Below are positions 5,729 to 11,993 of a stretch of 12,734 bases of DNA, piece after piece. Source of the stretch: Chloroflexota bacterium (GTDB lineage Bacteria; Chloroflexota; UBA5177; JANWHV01); NCBI GenBank assembly GCA_025924845.1, contig JAICHN010000103.1, forward strand, positions 1 to 12,734. Reading direction: 5' to 3'. A program made the position numbers and the translations under genes. A model generated the notes under the pieces. That model was given only the letters and a program-made list of their open reading frames with translations. It was not told the DNA's origin and made no database searches. Positions within the stretch are counted from its first letter, which is position 1; each line of letters starts with the position of its first letter.

Positions 5729-6379
5729 TCAGTCGCGGCCCATCCAGGTGGCCACGCAGGCCTCGTTACCCTCGGCGTCGGCCAGCACCGACCACTTCGG
5801 CGCGTACTGGTCAGTCACCAGGCGGCCGCCGGCAGCGATCGCCGCCGCGATTCGCGCCTCGGCCTGATCGTGCGGCACGGAGATGTCGACGTGGATACGA
5901 TTGCGCTGGGGGCGCGCCGCATCCATCTGCTGGAACCAGAACGACGGCCCGCGGCCATGGGGGTCAACCAGATCCTCGTCACCCACCTCCTGGTACCCAA
6001 GCACGGCGCGCCAGAATGGCCGCACCTCGGAGCCGACGAGCACGTCGATCGCGACCTGGATCGTCTGCACGGCGGTCGGGTCGGCCGGCACGTTCAACTC
6101 GCGCGCTGCCGCGGAGATCTGCCGGGCCAGATCGATGTCGCGCTCGCTCAGCCCGTCGACATCGTGCGTCCACAGACGCACAGTCACGCCCGCGTAGCGC
6201 AGGTCGACATCGGGGTGATGATTCGCCGCGTCGGCCAACCTTCCGATCACGTCCACCAGTGCGACGCCCGCCGCGAACGACCCGGTACGAAAGTGCGCGT
6301 ACGCCCCGTCGAACAGCACCCGCCAGTCCTCGACGCCGACGGCCTCATGAAACTGCCGCGGCGAGATCCGCTCGGTCAT
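5729..6379 (-). CDS. Pterin-4a-carbinolamine dehydratase / VOC (glyoxalase-like) fusion protein
   Basis: The 216-residue product has two domains. Residues 1-97 are a pterin-4a-carbinolamine dehydratase/DCoH-type domain with the active-site pattern [10 protein letters not shown] (H54, H55, P56), then [24 protein letters not shown] (H72), the standard family ending. Residues 105-213 form a VOC/glyoxalase-like half: [48 protein letters not shown] (H163), AAGGRLV and [15 protein letters not shown]. The first domain dehydrates 4a-hydroxytetrahydropterins in known enzymes. The second is a metal- or ligand-binding domain of unspecified substrate. Such fusions are annotated in Actinobacteria and Chloroflexota, but their biological role is unclear to me. 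I chose the ATG at 6379 because GGGGAGGAG precedes it; the frame runs on to 6475 but that part is not family-like. The start overlaps the stop of a truncated DUF664 gene (ATGA). Confidence 0.88.
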   Translation of the reverse strand: MTERISPRQFHEAVGVEDWRVLFDGAYAHFRTGSFAAGVALVDVIGRLADAANHHPDVDLRYAGVTVRLWTHDVDGLSERDIDLARQISAAARELNVPADPTAVQTIQVAIDVLVGSEVRPFWRAVLGYQEVGDEDLVDPHGRGPSFWFQQMDAARPQRNRIHVDISVPHDQAEARIAAAIAAGGRLVTDQYAPKWSVLADAEGNEACVATWMGRD

Positions 6380-6531
6380 GGCTCCTCCCCAGTGAGCGCG
6401 TCCACCGACTCCCGCAGAAGGTCGGCATGCCCGTTGTGCCGCGCGTATTCCTCGACCAGATGGAACAGGGTCCATCGCAGGCTGGGTGCCTGACCATTGG
6501 GCCAGGGGCCGGGAATCAGGATGGTGTCCAT
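6376..6531 (-). pseudogene. C-terminal remnant of a DUF664 / DinB-like (mycothiol-transferase-type) protein
   Basis: A 51-residue frame starts at the ATG at 6531 and ends in a TGA that overlaps the ATG of the pterin-dehydratase/VOC gene (ATGA). Its residues [20 protein letters not shown], continuing [14 protein letters not shown], are the well-conserved last helices of DUF664/DinB four-helix-bundle proteins (pattern SLRWxLxHxxEExARHxGHxDLLRE). The two His of RHNGH are a metal-ligand region in the superfamily. Full-length members have about 150-180 residues, so the N-terminal two thirds is missing. Upstream the frame stays open only to a TAG near 6582 and is not family-like, and no ribosome binding site precedes the ATG. 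I read it as a truncated gene whose surviving end kept its translational overlap with the downstream gene. Expression of the fragment as a small protein cannot be excluded. Confidence 0.72.
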
Positions 6532-6599
6532 GCTCGTGGCGTTTCTCTGAGTGTGATGTGAGTCGGATGAACCCGCGGCCTACAATCCACCACTACCGA

Positions 6600-6782
6600 T
6601 TAATCCAAGATAGCAGAAGTCAGCCAATGCATGACCTGGGCTGCCGAGGCGTGCTCGGCGCGCCACTGCTGGAGTTGCCCCGACCGGAGGAGTTCCTGGC
6701 CGAGGGCGACGCCCCCCGGCACGGTCGTCCGCCACGTTTCGAGCACCCAGGGTGATCGGCTGAAGTGGCCGGTGCGTAAGCT
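6600..6782 (-). pseudogene. Unidentified C-terminal gene remnant
   Basis: On the minus strand a frame of about 60 codons ends at TAA (6602-6600). It reads like protein: SLRTGHFSRSPWVLETWR, TTVPGGVALGQELLRSGQ, LQQWRAEHASAAQVMHWL. Third codon positions are strongly G/C biased through the PWVLETWR to QVMHWL part, as in real genes of this window. There is no convincing start: a GTG at the V of WVLET has no ribosome binding site, and upstream of about 6782 the reading stops looking protein-like. I do not recognise the family. It sits directly upstream of the DUF664 remnant, so both may be leftovers of one deletion or decay event. It could also be a very small intact gene. Confidence 0.45.
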
Positions 6783-7107
6783 AAACTCTACATGAAGCGC
6801 GACAGCAGCACTGCCATGGCACGCCCCTGGTGTCCCATCGTAGCGCCATCGTCATGCGCCCCTTTCCGTCGCGCCGCTGGTCCTGCGGCCGACGTCTATT
6901 GCAGCTTACTTGGTAAGAGTGCGCTAACCCGTGCGCCCAATTGATCCCGTGGAAGTTATGGGGCATGCGCCCACTCATCGCCCAGTGTGACACGCGGTGC
7001 GGTTCGGAAGCCGATTTCCCTATGGTAGCAGCACCCGAGACGGGTACGATTGGAGATGTACGAAAGTCGTACTAAACTCCCTGATTCAAGCCATAAAAGG
7101 TAGCCGT
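6783..7107. other. Gene-free stretch upstream of the methyltransferase
   Basis: These 325 bases hold no reading frame with coding character on either strand and no tRNA-like structure that I can see. The only structured element is the short palindrome at 7058-7072. Together with the two remnants to its left, this makes 6376-7107 a likely site of past gene loss. Confidence 0.5.
7058..7072. repeat. Palindrome GTACGA-AAG-TCGTAC upstream of the methyltransferase gene
   Basis: Perfect 6-base arms flank a 3-base centre, 36 bases before the methyltransferase ATG. The position suits an operator or a 5'-leader hairpin. A related GTACGATT lies just before it (7044-7051). No convincing -35/-10 pair is visible nearby, so its role is open. 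Confidence 0.35.
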
Positions 7108-7971
7108 ATGCTGCGGAAAGATCTACACGAGAAGAATCGGCTCTCCTGGAACGCGGCGATGCCGGCGCAAAACAGTCACAAGCGGGGCCAGGCGGCCTTT
7201 CTCTGTGCGAAAGGGTCAACATTGTTTCCGGAAGAGCGTGAATTGCTCGGAGACATCTTCGGGCTCTCGCTCGTGCATCTGCTGTGCAACGATGGGGAGG
7301 GCACGCTGAGTTGCGCCAACCTGGGGGCGACGGTAACCGGCGTGGACATTAGTGATGCGGCAATCCAGATCGCCCGGCGGCTCTCGACGGAGACGGGCAT
7401 CGCCGCCACGTTTCACTGTGGGGACGTCTTCGATTGGCTGGAGCAGGCCGTCGAGGACGGACAGCGCTTTTATCGAGCCTTTGCCTCGATTGGCGTGTTG
7501 AACTATCTCTCAGATCTGGCGCTGTGGATGCGCGGCGTGGCTGTGATCTTACGGCCGGGTGGGCGGTTGGTGGTGGTAGACTTCCATCCCTTGCTGTGGA
7601 CACTTGACGATGAGGCGCGGTTCAGCACTCCATACTTCCGTGATGCCGACTATTACGGTGGAGACTGGGGTGTAGGCGATTATGTGCGGGATGCCGAGGG
7701 AGCGCTGAGTCCGTCGGGATACGCGGCAGGTACGCCGGATTTCGAGAATGCCTTGCCGAGCTATGACTTCCGCTGGAATCTGAGCGAGATCATCACCGCC
7801 GTGCTCGATGCCGGACTGACGCTAAAGGTATTCCATGAATACCCCTTCATCAACGGGGGGAAGCCTTTTCCCAACGCACGGACGCTGCCGGGTGGCCGCT
7901 GGACAACGCCGGATGGTGTCCCCGTGCTTCCTTTGATGTACGGGTTGGCGGCGTCCAAGCAGGGGGCATAG
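7108..7971 (+). CDS. Class I SAM-dependent methyltransferase
   Basis: The 287-residue protein is a class I (Rossmann) methyltransferase that would transfer a methyl group from S-adenosylmethionine to an unknown small molecule. Motif I is LSLVHLLCNDGEGTL (about residues 53-67), a variant of the usual DLGCGxG in which the acidic/glycine loop is L-x-C-N-D-G-E. It is followed by ANLGATVTGVDIS with the ribose-binding D80, then CGDVFDW (D106), FYRAFASIGVLNYLSDLALWMRGV, and the motif III-like LRPGGRLVVVDFHP. The C-terminal half (PYFRDADYYGGDW and FRWNLSEIITAVLDAGLTLKVFHEYPF) is typical of a subgroup annotated only as class I SAM methyltransferase. The ATG at 7108 is preceded by AAAAGG seven bases away; the frame extends upstream but is not protein-like there. 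It is a single plus-strand gene, convergent with the HAD gene. Confidence 0.9.
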   Translation: MLRKDLHEKNRLSWNAAMPAQNSHKRGQAAFLCAKGSTLFPEERELLGDIFGLSLVHLLCNDGEGTLSCANLGATVTGVDISDAAIQIARRLSTETGIAATFHCGDVFDWLEQAVEDGQRFYRAFASIGVLNYLSDLALWMRGVAVILRPGGRLVVVDFHPLLWTLDDEARFSTPYFRDADYYGGDWGVGDYVRDAEGALSPSGYAAGTPDFENALPSYDFRWNLSEIITAVLDAGLTLKVFHEYPFINGGKPFPNARTLPGGRWTTPDGVPVLPLMYGLAASKQGA

Positions 7972-8009
7972 ACGCTCTCTGCGCATGACTTTATCGATGC
8001 CTGGTCCCT

Positions 8010-8711
8010 TCAGCGTACTTTAATTTCCCTTTCGTCAAGTGAACCCATCAAGTCCTCCGGCGCCTTGATGGTGAGGTCGGCACAGGAGCGTGGCAGGTGT
8101 GCCGGCCACCGCTGGCTGCGCTGGAGCCATGCCGTGCGCATCCCCACCCTGTGCGCCCCCTGTATGTCCGCCTCCGGGTTATCGCCCACAAAGAGGATCT
8201 CGGCCGGCGGTATGCCCAGGGACGAGGACGCGGCAAGGAAGATCGCTGCCTCGGGCTTGCGGCAGTTGCACAGTGCGGACACAAAAATGCACGAGGTCAG
8301 GGCGTCGAGGCCGAGGGCTTGGATTTTATGTAACTGATGCTCCGAACCATTGGTGACGATGCCGAAAGGGATGTTGGCGGCGCGGAGCGCTGCGAGTAAA
8401 CGTCGAGTGCCCGCATCGAGCATCCCATATCGGCGTATTTGCGCGTGGAAGGCGGCAAGCAACCCCCCGGCCGAAACATGAAGCGTGGGGTACGCATCCC
8501 TCAGCGCGGCAAACATAGCCGGCTTCGCCCCAGCGCCGTGATTGTCCAACACGGTGAGTAGCTCCAGTGCATCCGCCCACTCCTCTTCCGTGCCGTCGAA
8601 CCGCGGACGGATGCACGCCGCTGCCCACGCCTGGAAGGCAGCGTCGCGGTCGAAGAGGGTGTTATCGAGGTCGAAGAGCACCGCGGAGACCGGAAACGGA
8701 ACTGCAAGCAT
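8010..8711 (-). CDS. HAD-superfamily hydrolase (phosphoglycolate-phosphatase/YjjG-like)
   Basis: The 233-residue protein has all four haloacid-dehalogenase motifs. Motif I is VLFDLDNTLFD (nucleophile D14, acid/base D16), motif II is IVTNGS (T119), motif III is the Lys in NCRKPEAAIF (K151), and motif IV is ILFVGDNPEADI (D176, D181). A helical cap between motifs I and II (residues about 22-95) makes it a C1-cap enzyme. These usually dephosphorylate small phosphometabolites such as nucleotides or phosphoglycolate; the actual substrate is unknown. The ATG at 8711 has GGAGG five bases upstream. The stop of the DUF402 gene lies 26 bp upstream, so the two genes are almost certainly co-transcribed. 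Confidence 0.94.
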   Translation of the reverse strand: MLAVPFPVSAVLFDLDNTLFDRDAAFQAWAAACIRPRFDGTEEEWADALELLTVLDNHGAGAKPAMFAALRDAYPTLHVSAGGLLAAFHAQIRRYGMLDAGTRRLLAALRAANIPFGIVTNGSEHQLHKIQALGLDALTSCIFVSALCNCRKPEAAIFLAASSSLGIPPAEILFVGDNPEADIQGAHRVGMRTAWLQRSQRWPAHLPRSCADLTIKAPEDLMGSLDEREIKVR

Positions 8712-8737
8712 CTATTCCTCCGCACGGTTGTAGCGCA

Positions 8738-9301
8738 TTAGCCGCCTGCCGCAAATACCGCCCTGTGCTCCGCCATGTGCGTTTCGCTCAACGCCAATAA
8801 CGGCCACCGCCGCATGGCAATCGCCTCCAGTAGGCGCCGGGCTTCGGCATGGGCTAGATCATAGGCGGTGTGCGAGATCAGACCGGTCCGCAGAGCCTCC
8901 TCCAATTCGTCGACATCCAGGAGCCAACTCTCGCCTGATGGGGATACCACGATATCCAGGTAGAGGTCGTCGAACCATGGGATGCCTCGCTCGTCGATCC
9001 CATGCGCGGCGCAGATGTCGATATACCATTGCACGAGGCGCCTATGTTGGTCGAACATCGTGGTCAGAGTGTGCCGCGTGCCGGTTGGGAAGTGCTGCAG
9101 CCAGATGAAGCCGGTGTCCGCGACACAGCAGGGCTCCTTGCCGAGGTTCGTCCAGAATGGGGCGCTCATTGCATCCAACAACAGCAGTGTCCGATAGCCG
9201 GTAAACTCCGGGGTGTCGAGATACATGGAGTGGAACCGGTGCCGCGCGATCAGCGCCCAGTCCGTACGCTCGGCGGACCGGCGTTTCACAAGACCTTCCA
9301 T
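8738..9301 (-). CDS. DUF402-domain protein
   Basis: From the ATG at 9301 the product has 187 residues and is almost entirely a DUF402 domain. Landmarks are RTDWALIARHRFHSMYLDTP, YRTLLLLDAMSAPFW, FIWLQHFPTGTRHTLTTMFD, VQWYIDI, the acidic metal-binding run GIPWFDDLYLDIVVSPSGE, LLDVDELEEALRTGLIS and AYDLAHAEARRLLE. Characterised DUF402 proteins include a divalent-metal nucleoside tri-/diphosphatase from Staphylococcus, so a phosphatase role next to the HAD phosphatase is plausible but inferred. The start is uncertain. The ATG at 9301 has no good ribosome binding site. A GTG at 9289, four codons in, has GGAAGG just upstream and overlaps the stop of a leader ORF (GTGA). The frame is open to 9493, but its upstream part lacks DUF402 similarity. 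Confidence 0.82.
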   Translation of the reverse strand: MEGLVKRRSAERTDWALIARHRFHSMYLDTPEFTGYRTLLLLDAMSAPFWTNLGKEPCCVADTGFIWLQHFPTGTRHTLTTMFDQHRRLVQWYIDICAAHGIDERGIPWFDDLYLDIVVSPSGESWLLDVDELEEALRTGLISHTAYDLAHAEARRLLEAIAMRRWPLLALSETHMAEHRAVFAAGG

Positions 9302-9447
9302 CCAGGGTAACCGGCAGACGGCAACCGACGCGTTGAAGGCGCCGAATAACGAGGAAGAACCGCCATGGATGCGGCGTAGGCCAATGCGCCCGCCGGTTCG
9401 GACGGGCACGAGCCGGTGGCGTCGAACGTGCAGGTGCGGGGTTGCAT
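9286..9447 (-). CDS. Candidate leaderless 53-residue leader ORF upstream of DUF402
   Basis: The ATG at 9447 lies seven bases after the -10 box TATAAC, so the predicted transcript starts at or one base before this ATG. The frame runs 53 codons (begins MQPRTCTFDATGSCPSEPAG) and ends at TGA (9288-9286), overlapping a possible GTG start of the DUF402 gene as GTGA. The protein has two early Cys and no recognisable domain, and parts of it are Ser/Pro/Ala-rich low-complexity. It may be a regulatory leader peptide, an unknown small protein, or a chance open frame in a long 5' leader. Confidence 0.35.
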   Translation of the reverse strand: MQPRTCTFDATGSCPSEPAGALAYAASMAVLPRYSAPSTRRLPSAGYPGWKVL

Positions 9448-9454
9448 GATTAAC

Positions 9455-9484
9455 GTTATATGGGGTCGTCAGGCTCTCGGTCAA
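9455..9484 (-). promoter_or_regulatory. Promoter for the leader ORF-DUF402-HAD unit
   Basis: On the minus strand TTGACC (9484-9479) and TATAAC (9460-9455) are separated by 18 bases, each one mismatch from the housekeeping consensus. This is an AT-rich patch in GC-rich surroundings. Predicted transcription start is near 9448. The distance to the DUF402 start (9301 or 9289) means a 5' region of about 150 bases containing the leader ORF. Confidence 0.65.
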
Positions 9485-9637
9485 TAACGGCACGGCATTG
9501 TCCAGCGGCGGTCGAGACGGCAGGATGCCGGGGACGCGCGGCGGCTCATCTGATCAATTAAGGCGCCGAGGAACTGAGGGGATGAGCGCTTTGCTGATCG
9601 GCGTGCAGCGCGTAGACAGCGCCGCGTCTGACAGGAA

Positions 9638-10849
9638 TTAGGCCGCGGCCCGCTTCAACACCAGCATGCCATGCACCTGGAACACTACCTCGGCGGCCAC
9701 GATCGCTAGGCCGATTGCCGCGCCCAAGAGGCAGATCGCGCCCCAGCCCGAGGCGGCGTAGAGAGTGCCGGAAATGGCCGAACCCAGCGCCCCGCCAATG
9801 AAGTAGGCGACCATATAGTTGGCCGTGATCCGGCTTCGGGCCTGGGCGGAAAGCCTATAGATGACACTCTGGTTCGTCACATGCAGGCCCTGAACGCCGA
9901 CATCAAGGAGCACGATGCCGACAATCAGCGACGCGAGCGAGTGCCCGCCGAGATAGAGCAGCGCGAATGAACCGGCGATGGCGGCGGCGAAGCTGAGAGT
10001 CGCGCGGTCCTTGTGGCCGCGATCGGCTGCTCTGCCCGCCAGGTTGGCGCATAGGGCTCCGGCTGCCCCGATCAGGCCAAACAAGCCGATCGTCGTCTCC
10101 CCATAATGATATGGGGCGCCGGCCAACATAAAGGCCATCGTGGTCCAGAATACGCTAAAGGCGGCGAAGCAGAGGGAGCCGAGCAGCATACGCCCTCGCA
10201 GCACCGACTCGGTCAGGAACAGGGTCACAGTGGAGCGGAGCACACCGGCATAGCTGAGCTGAGGCCTAGCGGAATCCGACGGCAGGACCGCGCGCAGGGC
10301 GATCGCCATTATCATCACCAGCCCGGCCGCCGTCCAGTACACGGCTCGCCAGCCGGCAAGACCGGCAATCAGTCCAGACAGAGTGCGAGCCAGGAGAATA
10401 CCAAGCAACAAGCCGCTCATCACCGTACCGACTACACGGCCCCGGCTGTCGTCATCGGCCAGGGACGCCGAGAGGGGGACGAGGATCTGGGCGGCGACCG
10501 AGCCCAGGCCGACCACCAGGGCTACGCCAATCAGCACCGCGATGCCGGGCGCCAGGGCGGAGACCACCAGCGCCGCCGCGGTCATACAGAGCAGCCTGAA
10601 CACGAGAACGCGCCGCTCCATGATATCTCCGGCCGGTACCAACAAGGCCAGGCCAAGCGCGTAGCCGATCTGGGAGACGGTGACGATCAGTCCCGCCCTG
10701 GCCGGTCCCGTCCCGAAAACTCCGGCGATAGTATGCAGCAACGGCTGAGCGTAGTAGAGGTTGGCAGCCGACATTCCACAGGCGGCGGCAAGGATCAGCA
10801 CCAGGCCGGTACTAAGGCCACCCGTATGCCCCGGAGTAGCTTTAATCAA
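9638..10849 (-). CDS. MFS transporter (DHA1-type drug/metabolite exporter)
   Basis: The 403-residue protein shows about 12 hydrophobic segments and is an inner-membrane major facilitator superfamily transporter, probably a proton-driven exporter of drugs or metabolites. It opens with LVLILAAACGMSAANLYYAQPLL and SQIGYALGLALLVPAGD. Motif A after segment 2 is GDIMERR (G74, D75, R79, R80), with its half-repeat GRAADRGHKDRA between segments 8 and 9. The sequence VTNQSVIYRLSAQARSRITA plus YMVAYFIGGALGSA is characteristic of the YnfM/AraJ-like branch. The substrate is unknown. The start is the TTG at 10849, since a TGA closes the frame shortly upstream and no ATG is available at the N-terminus; no clear ribosome binding site is seen. 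It is a single gene, divergent from the antitoxin-like gene. The 190 bases beyond its stop, up to the DUF402 promoter region, hold nothing I can identify. Confidence 0.92.
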   Translation of the reverse strand: MIKATPGHTGGLSTGLVLILAAACGMSAANLYYAQPLLHTIAGVFGTGPARAGLIVTVSQIGYALGLALLVPAGDIMERRVLVFRLLCMTAAALVVSALAPGIAVLIGVALVVGLGSVAAQILVPLSASLADDDSRGRVVGTVMSGLLLGILLARTLSGLIAGLAGWRAVYWTAAGLVMIMAIALRAVLPSDSARPQLSYAGVLRSTVTLFLTESVLRGRMLLGSLCFAAFSVFWTTMAFMLAGAPYHYGETTIGLFGLIGAAGALCANLAGRAADRGHKDRATLSFAAAIAGSFALLYLGGHSLASLIVGIVLLDVGVQGLHVTNQSVIYRLSAQARSRITANYMVAYFIGGALGSAISGTLYAASGWGAICLLGAAIGLAIVAAEVVFQVHGMLVLKRAAA

Positions 10850-10963
10850 CGGCGGTGAAACCGGTCAATGCAGGCATTTCTTGGCGGAACATTACTTCTC
10901 GGCAGCGCTTCCAGCCCGTTGCTACGCCGTGAACGCATGATCAGTAGGATAGCAGGGCATGTC

Positions 10964-10994
10964 ATCCCGCGGACTGTCCACGGCGCGGCGGGAT
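10964..10994. repeat. Inverted repeat in the MFS/antitoxin divergent region
   Basis: ATCCCGC (10964-10970) and GCGGGAT (10988-10994) are perfect 7-base arms around a 17-base spacer that itself contains the small palindrome GGACTGTCC. The repeat is in the 263-base divergent spacer 10850-11112, which otherwise shows no gene and no clear promoter. It may be an autoregulatory operator, as divergent exporters and antitoxins commonly have, but this is a guess from position. Confidence 0.3.
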
Positions 10995-11112
10995 TTCCGG
11001 GGAGGCGTGCTCCTTTTCGCAAAGCGGCGTTATCGGGCCGGAGCATGGCGCGGGGGCGCGGCATGTGGGACAATTGGCATAGAAGTTACCCCTTACGAAG
11101 GAAGAAACGCGA

Positions 11113-11541
11113 ATGATTACCGAGCTACGCGAGGATCTGCGCACGGCGCGCGATCTGGCCGAGTCGGGCGACATGGCGGGGGTACCGCGCACCCTTGACC
11201 AGGCACTGGCTGAACTCTCCGACCACCGCTTGCTGACCATGCAAGATGCGGCACAGTTGCTTGGCGTTAAGTCGCACGAGGCCCTGGGACCGATTATGCG
11301 CGGCAACGATGTGCCCATTGAGTGGCGGGACGATCGACCACTAGTGGCACTCTCGGACGTGGAGCGTGTGGCCGACAGTGAATGGGTGCTGCGCATGCAG
11401 GAGCTTGACCGCCTGCACGATCTCTCCAGCGATCTGGGGGGACGGGAGATGACGCAGGAGGAGATGGACGCGTTGGAGGAAGGCAGGCCGGGGCAACTAC
11501 CCTGGAAGGGGGAGCATGATCGTGCGGAACAATCGGCGTGA
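11113..11541 (+). CDS. Antitoxin-like DNA-binding protein (partner of a PIN toxin)
   Basis: The 142-residue protein begins with a helical segment. Around residues 39-62 it has an excisionase/MerR-like helix-turn-helix (LLTMQDAAQLLGVKSHEALG), then a wing-like stretch VPIEWRDDRPLVALSDVERV and a charged C-terminal tail (residues 100-142) that would suit toxin binding. This arrangement fits an antitoxin of a PIN-domain toxin-antitoxin pair. The context supports it: the stop TGA (11539-11541) overlaps a GTG start (11538) of a PIN-type frame as GTGA, the usual overlap for such pairs. GAAGGAAG lies eight bases before the ATG. The gene is intact although its toxin gene is broken. Function is inferred from domain and overlap, because the exact family is not one I can name. 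Confidence 0.72.
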   Translation: MITELREDLRTARDLAESGDMAGVPRTLDQALAELSDHRLLTMQDAAQLLGVKSHEALGPIMRGNDVPIEWRDDRPLVALSDVERVADSEWVLRMQELDRLHDLSSDLGGREMTQEEMDALEEGRPGQLPWKGEHDRAEQSA

Positions 11542-11890
11542 ACGCGCGGCTGCCGCCACGCGCGGTACTGGACACAAGTGCCTCAGTTCCGGTACGCCTG
11601 CGTATCGCCTTGCAGCAGGCCGCGGATAACGGGCAGTTCATCCCTATCTGATCGCCACCTTCGAGACCGTCTCGCCTGTGCCTCCTTATCCGCCCGCCTG
11701 GCCTACGCTCACCGATCTCGACGCCTACCCTATCTGGGCGGCCGGCAAACTGGGCCGGGCAGACTATGTTGTCTCGAACAATAGCCGTGATTTCCCGCCG
11801 CCCGGCCCAGACGGCAGACATCGGTATGAGGACATCGAATACCTGACCGCACAGGGTTTCCTGGATCGCCTGGTACGGGGCAGCCGCTGA
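11538..11890 (+). pseudogene. Decayed PIN-domain (VapC-like) toxin gene
   Basis: The GTG at 11538 begins LPPRAVLDTSASVPVRLRIA and LQQAADNGQFIPI, the start of a PIN ribonuclease with the first catalytic Asp in LDTS, but stops at TGA 11649-11651. Near the break the +2 frame takes over: LIATFETVSPVPPYPPAWPT, LTDLDAYPIWAAGKLGRADY, VVSNNSRDFPPP, IEYLTAQGFLDRL. It ends at TGA 11888-11890. This is the C-terminal half of the same kind of PIN protein (acidic residues in TDLDAYPIW, and the N-x-R-D-F-P end). About 65-75 residues between the halves, including the central acidic residue, are gone along with the reading frame. A typical PIN toxin of this kind has roughly 170-190 residues; about 117 codons remain in two frames. 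The enzyme should be dead. Confidence 0.82.
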
Positions 11891-11993
11891 TCGCATAGAC
11901 AGCACGGCGCGTCAGATCTTCCCCACCCCCGTCATCCGCGCTACTCGCCGCACGGCGGTGTGCCCTTGTTCTCAAAGTTCACAGAAGAGATGG

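Noticed and set aside
5665..6561. 298-codon plus-strand open frame, Arg/Ser/Pro-rich
   Set aside because: It is antisense to the pterin-dehydratase/VOC gene. Its composition is the usual low-complexity shadow of a GC-rich gene and it has no ribosome binding site.
9494..9637. Repeated CAGCGC segments after the MFS stop, possible terminator
   Set aside because: They are direct repeats of GC-rich words and do not form a convincing stem. No U-tract follows on the MFS strand.
10106..10858. 250-codon plus-strand open frame opposite the MFS gene
   Set aside because: Gln/Gly/Arg/His-rich composition without domains, and wholly antisense to a clear 12-segment transporter.
11294..11905. 203-codon minus-strand open frame across the toxin-antitoxin region
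   Set aside because: Antisense to the antitoxin and PIN remnants, which have recognisable motifs on the other strand. No family features of its own.
11946..11957. CGCC-GCAC-GGCG mini hairpin between the convergent toxin remnant and DUF4132-type gene
   Set aside because: A four-base stem is within chance expectation in DNA of this GC content, and no T-run follows on either strand.
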